Shown: positions 5,547 to 6,634 of the stretch, piece after piece
Position numbering within the stretch: the first letter of the stretch is position 1
Layout of the letters: every line of letters begins with the position of its first letter
NCBI GenBank assembly: GCA_002329645.1
Contig: DCTS01000050.1
Coordinates: forward strand, 1 to 6,634
DNA length: 6,634 nt
Direction: 5' to 3'
Origin: Lachnoclostridium sp. UBA1434
Lineage (GTDB): Bacteria > Bacillota > Clostridia > Lachnospirales > Lachnospiraceae
The notes under the pieces: model-generated
Told to the model about the DNA's origin: nothing
The model's input: only the letters and a program-made list of their open reading frames with translations
Database searches by the model: none
Program-made: the position numbers and the translations under genes

Positions 5547-6634
5547 ATGGTTTATAACATTGCTTTAATTCCCGGGGACGGCATAGGGCCCGAGATAGTA
5601 GCAGAAGCCAGGAAGGTGTTGGATGCCGTAGGGAGAAAATACGGTCATGAATTTCACTATACGGAGGTGCTTATGGGAGGCGCCTCGATTGATGCAACCG
5701 GAGTTCCCCTTACCGATGAAGCACTTGAGACTGCAAGGAGAAGCGATTCCGTATTGCTTGGGGCAGTAGGGGGCAATGTAGGGCATTCCGCATGGTATGA
5801 CCTTCCCCCGCACCTTCGTCCCGAGGCAGGGCTTCTTGCAATAAGAAAGGGCCTTGGGTTGTATGCAAATATACGTCCCGCCGTATTATACGAGGAGCTT
5901 AAGGGAGCATGCCCCCTTAAGGACGATGTGGCAGGGAACGGCTTCGATTTTGTGGTAATGCGCGAGCTGACAGGAGGATTGTATTTCGGAGAGCGGAAAA
6001 CCTATGAGGAGAATGGTATAAGGAAGGCTATTGATACACTTGTCTATGATGAAATTGAGATTGGCAGGATAGCTCGCCGCGCTTTTGAAATTGCAATGAA
6101 GCGAAACAAGAAGGTCTGCAGTGTAGATAAGGCAAACGTGCTGGATTCCTCAAGGCTCTGGAGACAGGTCGTAAAGGAGGTTTCTAAGGATTACCCTGAG
6201 GTGGAGCTCAGTGATATGCTTGTTGATAATTGCGCAATGCAGCTTGTGAAAAACCCCGGCCAGTTCGATGTAATACTTACGGAGAATATGTTTGGCGACA
6301 TACTTTCGGACGAAGCAAGCATGATAACAGGTTCAATAGGCATGCTGGCATCGGCAAGCCTGGGAGATTCAAGCCTCGGTTTGTATGAGCCAAGCCACGG
6401 CTCCGCACCTGACATTGCCGGGCAGGATAAGGCCAACCCTATTGCAACAATACTGTCCGCAGCAATGATGCTAAGGTTTTCCTTTGATCTTGCAGCCGAA
6501 GCCGACGATGTGGAAAATGCAGTGAAGGCTGTGCTTAAGAAGGGTTATCGTACAATAGACATCATGTCGGAGGGCATGACGCTGGTAGGCACAAGCAGGA
6601 TGGGCAGCCTGATATCGAAGGAAGTAACAGGATA
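5547..6634 (+). CDS. leuB: 3-isopropylmalate dehydrogenase, leucine biosynthesis (runs to window edge)
   Basis: LeuB oxidises and decarboxylates (2R,3S)-3-isopropylmalate with NAD+ to 2-ketoisocaproate, the third step of the leucine branch, in the cytoplasm. The visible 362 codons include GDGIGPE (10-16), the substrate Arg residues 100, 110 and 139, Tyr146 in the LTGGLYFGER stretch, Lys195 in SVDKANVLD, and metal-binding Asp227, Asp251 and Asp255. The cofactor region GLYEPSHGSAPDIAG lies at 278-292. The signature around LLAIRKGLGLYANIRPA marks isopropylmalate rather than isocitrate or tartrate dehydrogenase. The family is about 350-370 residues long, so the gene is essentially complete. The window ends on 'ta', the first two bases of a codon that may be the stop. 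GGAGG (5534-5538) lies 8 bases before the ATG. leuA, leuC and leuD do not precede it, so this leuB heads its own unit, divergent from the LysR gene. Confidence 0.95.
   Translation, partial: MVYNIALIPGDGIGPEIVAEARKVLDAVGRKYGHEFHYTEVLMGGASIDATGVPLTDEALETARRSDSVLLGAVGGNVGHSAWYDLPPHLRPEAGLLAIRKGLGLYANIRPAVLYEELKGACPLKDDVAGNGFDFVVMRELTGGLYFGERKTYEENGIRKAIDTLVYDEIEIGRIARRAFEIAMKRNKKVCSVDKANVLDSSRLWRQVVKEVSKDYPEVELSDMLVDNCAMQLVKNPGQFDVILTENMFGDILSDEASMITGSIGMLASASLGDSSLGLYEPSHGSAPDIAGQDKANPIATILSAAMMLRFSFDLAAEADDVENAVKAVLKKGYRTIDIMSEGMTLVGTSRMGSLISKEVTG

Noticed and set aside
5485..5568. A possible 27-residue leader peptide starting in the leuB leader palindrome and overlapping the leuB start.
   Set aside because: It has no ribosome site and no run of Leu codons as expected of an attenuation peptide; most of it simply reads through the leuB ribosome site.

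Overview
The window looks like chromosomal DNA of a low-to-moderate-GC Firmicute, most likely an anaerobic Clostridia member of the Lachnospiraceae type. This is inferred from strong GGAGG ribosome binding sites, heavy use of AGG (Arg) and ATA (Ile) codons, AT-rich sigma-A-like promoters, and clostridial-style protein sequences, especially LeuB. There are five protein genes and no sign of mobile elements, RNA genes or CRISPR.

Region 1 (1-3679, + strand): a promoter with a palindrome over its expected start point drives two overlapping genes for the halves of a heterodimeric ABC exporter. Each half is a membrane domain fused to an ATPase domain. The first half has Asp in place of the catalytic Glu and a normal LSGGQ. 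The second has the catalytic Glu but an altered signature, LSVGQ. The defects fall on the same composite ATP site, as in BmrC/BmrD, LmrC/LmrD and TM287/TM288, so the pair is probably one asymmetric pump, likely multidrug or lipophilic-substrate. The regulator is not in the window.

Region 2 (3680-4466): a gene with its own extended -10 promoter encodes a small surface lipoprotein with an acidic linker, one bacterial SH3 domain and a Pro-Thr tail. After it, a 147-base gap between convergent genes is packed with short inverted repeats but has no classic terminator.

Region 3 (4467-6634): a LysR-type regulator (minus strand) is divergent from leuB (3-isopropylmalate dehydrogenase, leucine biosynthesis). 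leuB is open at the window's right edge, at or within a few codons of its end. The 183-base gap holds a perfect 17-base palindrome of LysR-operator type, a weak -35/extended -10 promoter with its expected start about 65 bases downstream of the palindrome centre, and a second GC-core palindrome in the presumed leuB leader. The simplest reading is that LysR controls leuB and probably itself.

No clearly undescribed system is visible. The items most worth a second look are the leuB control region (two different palindromic signals), the stem-loop cluster at 4327-4464, and the palindrome over the exporter promoter.
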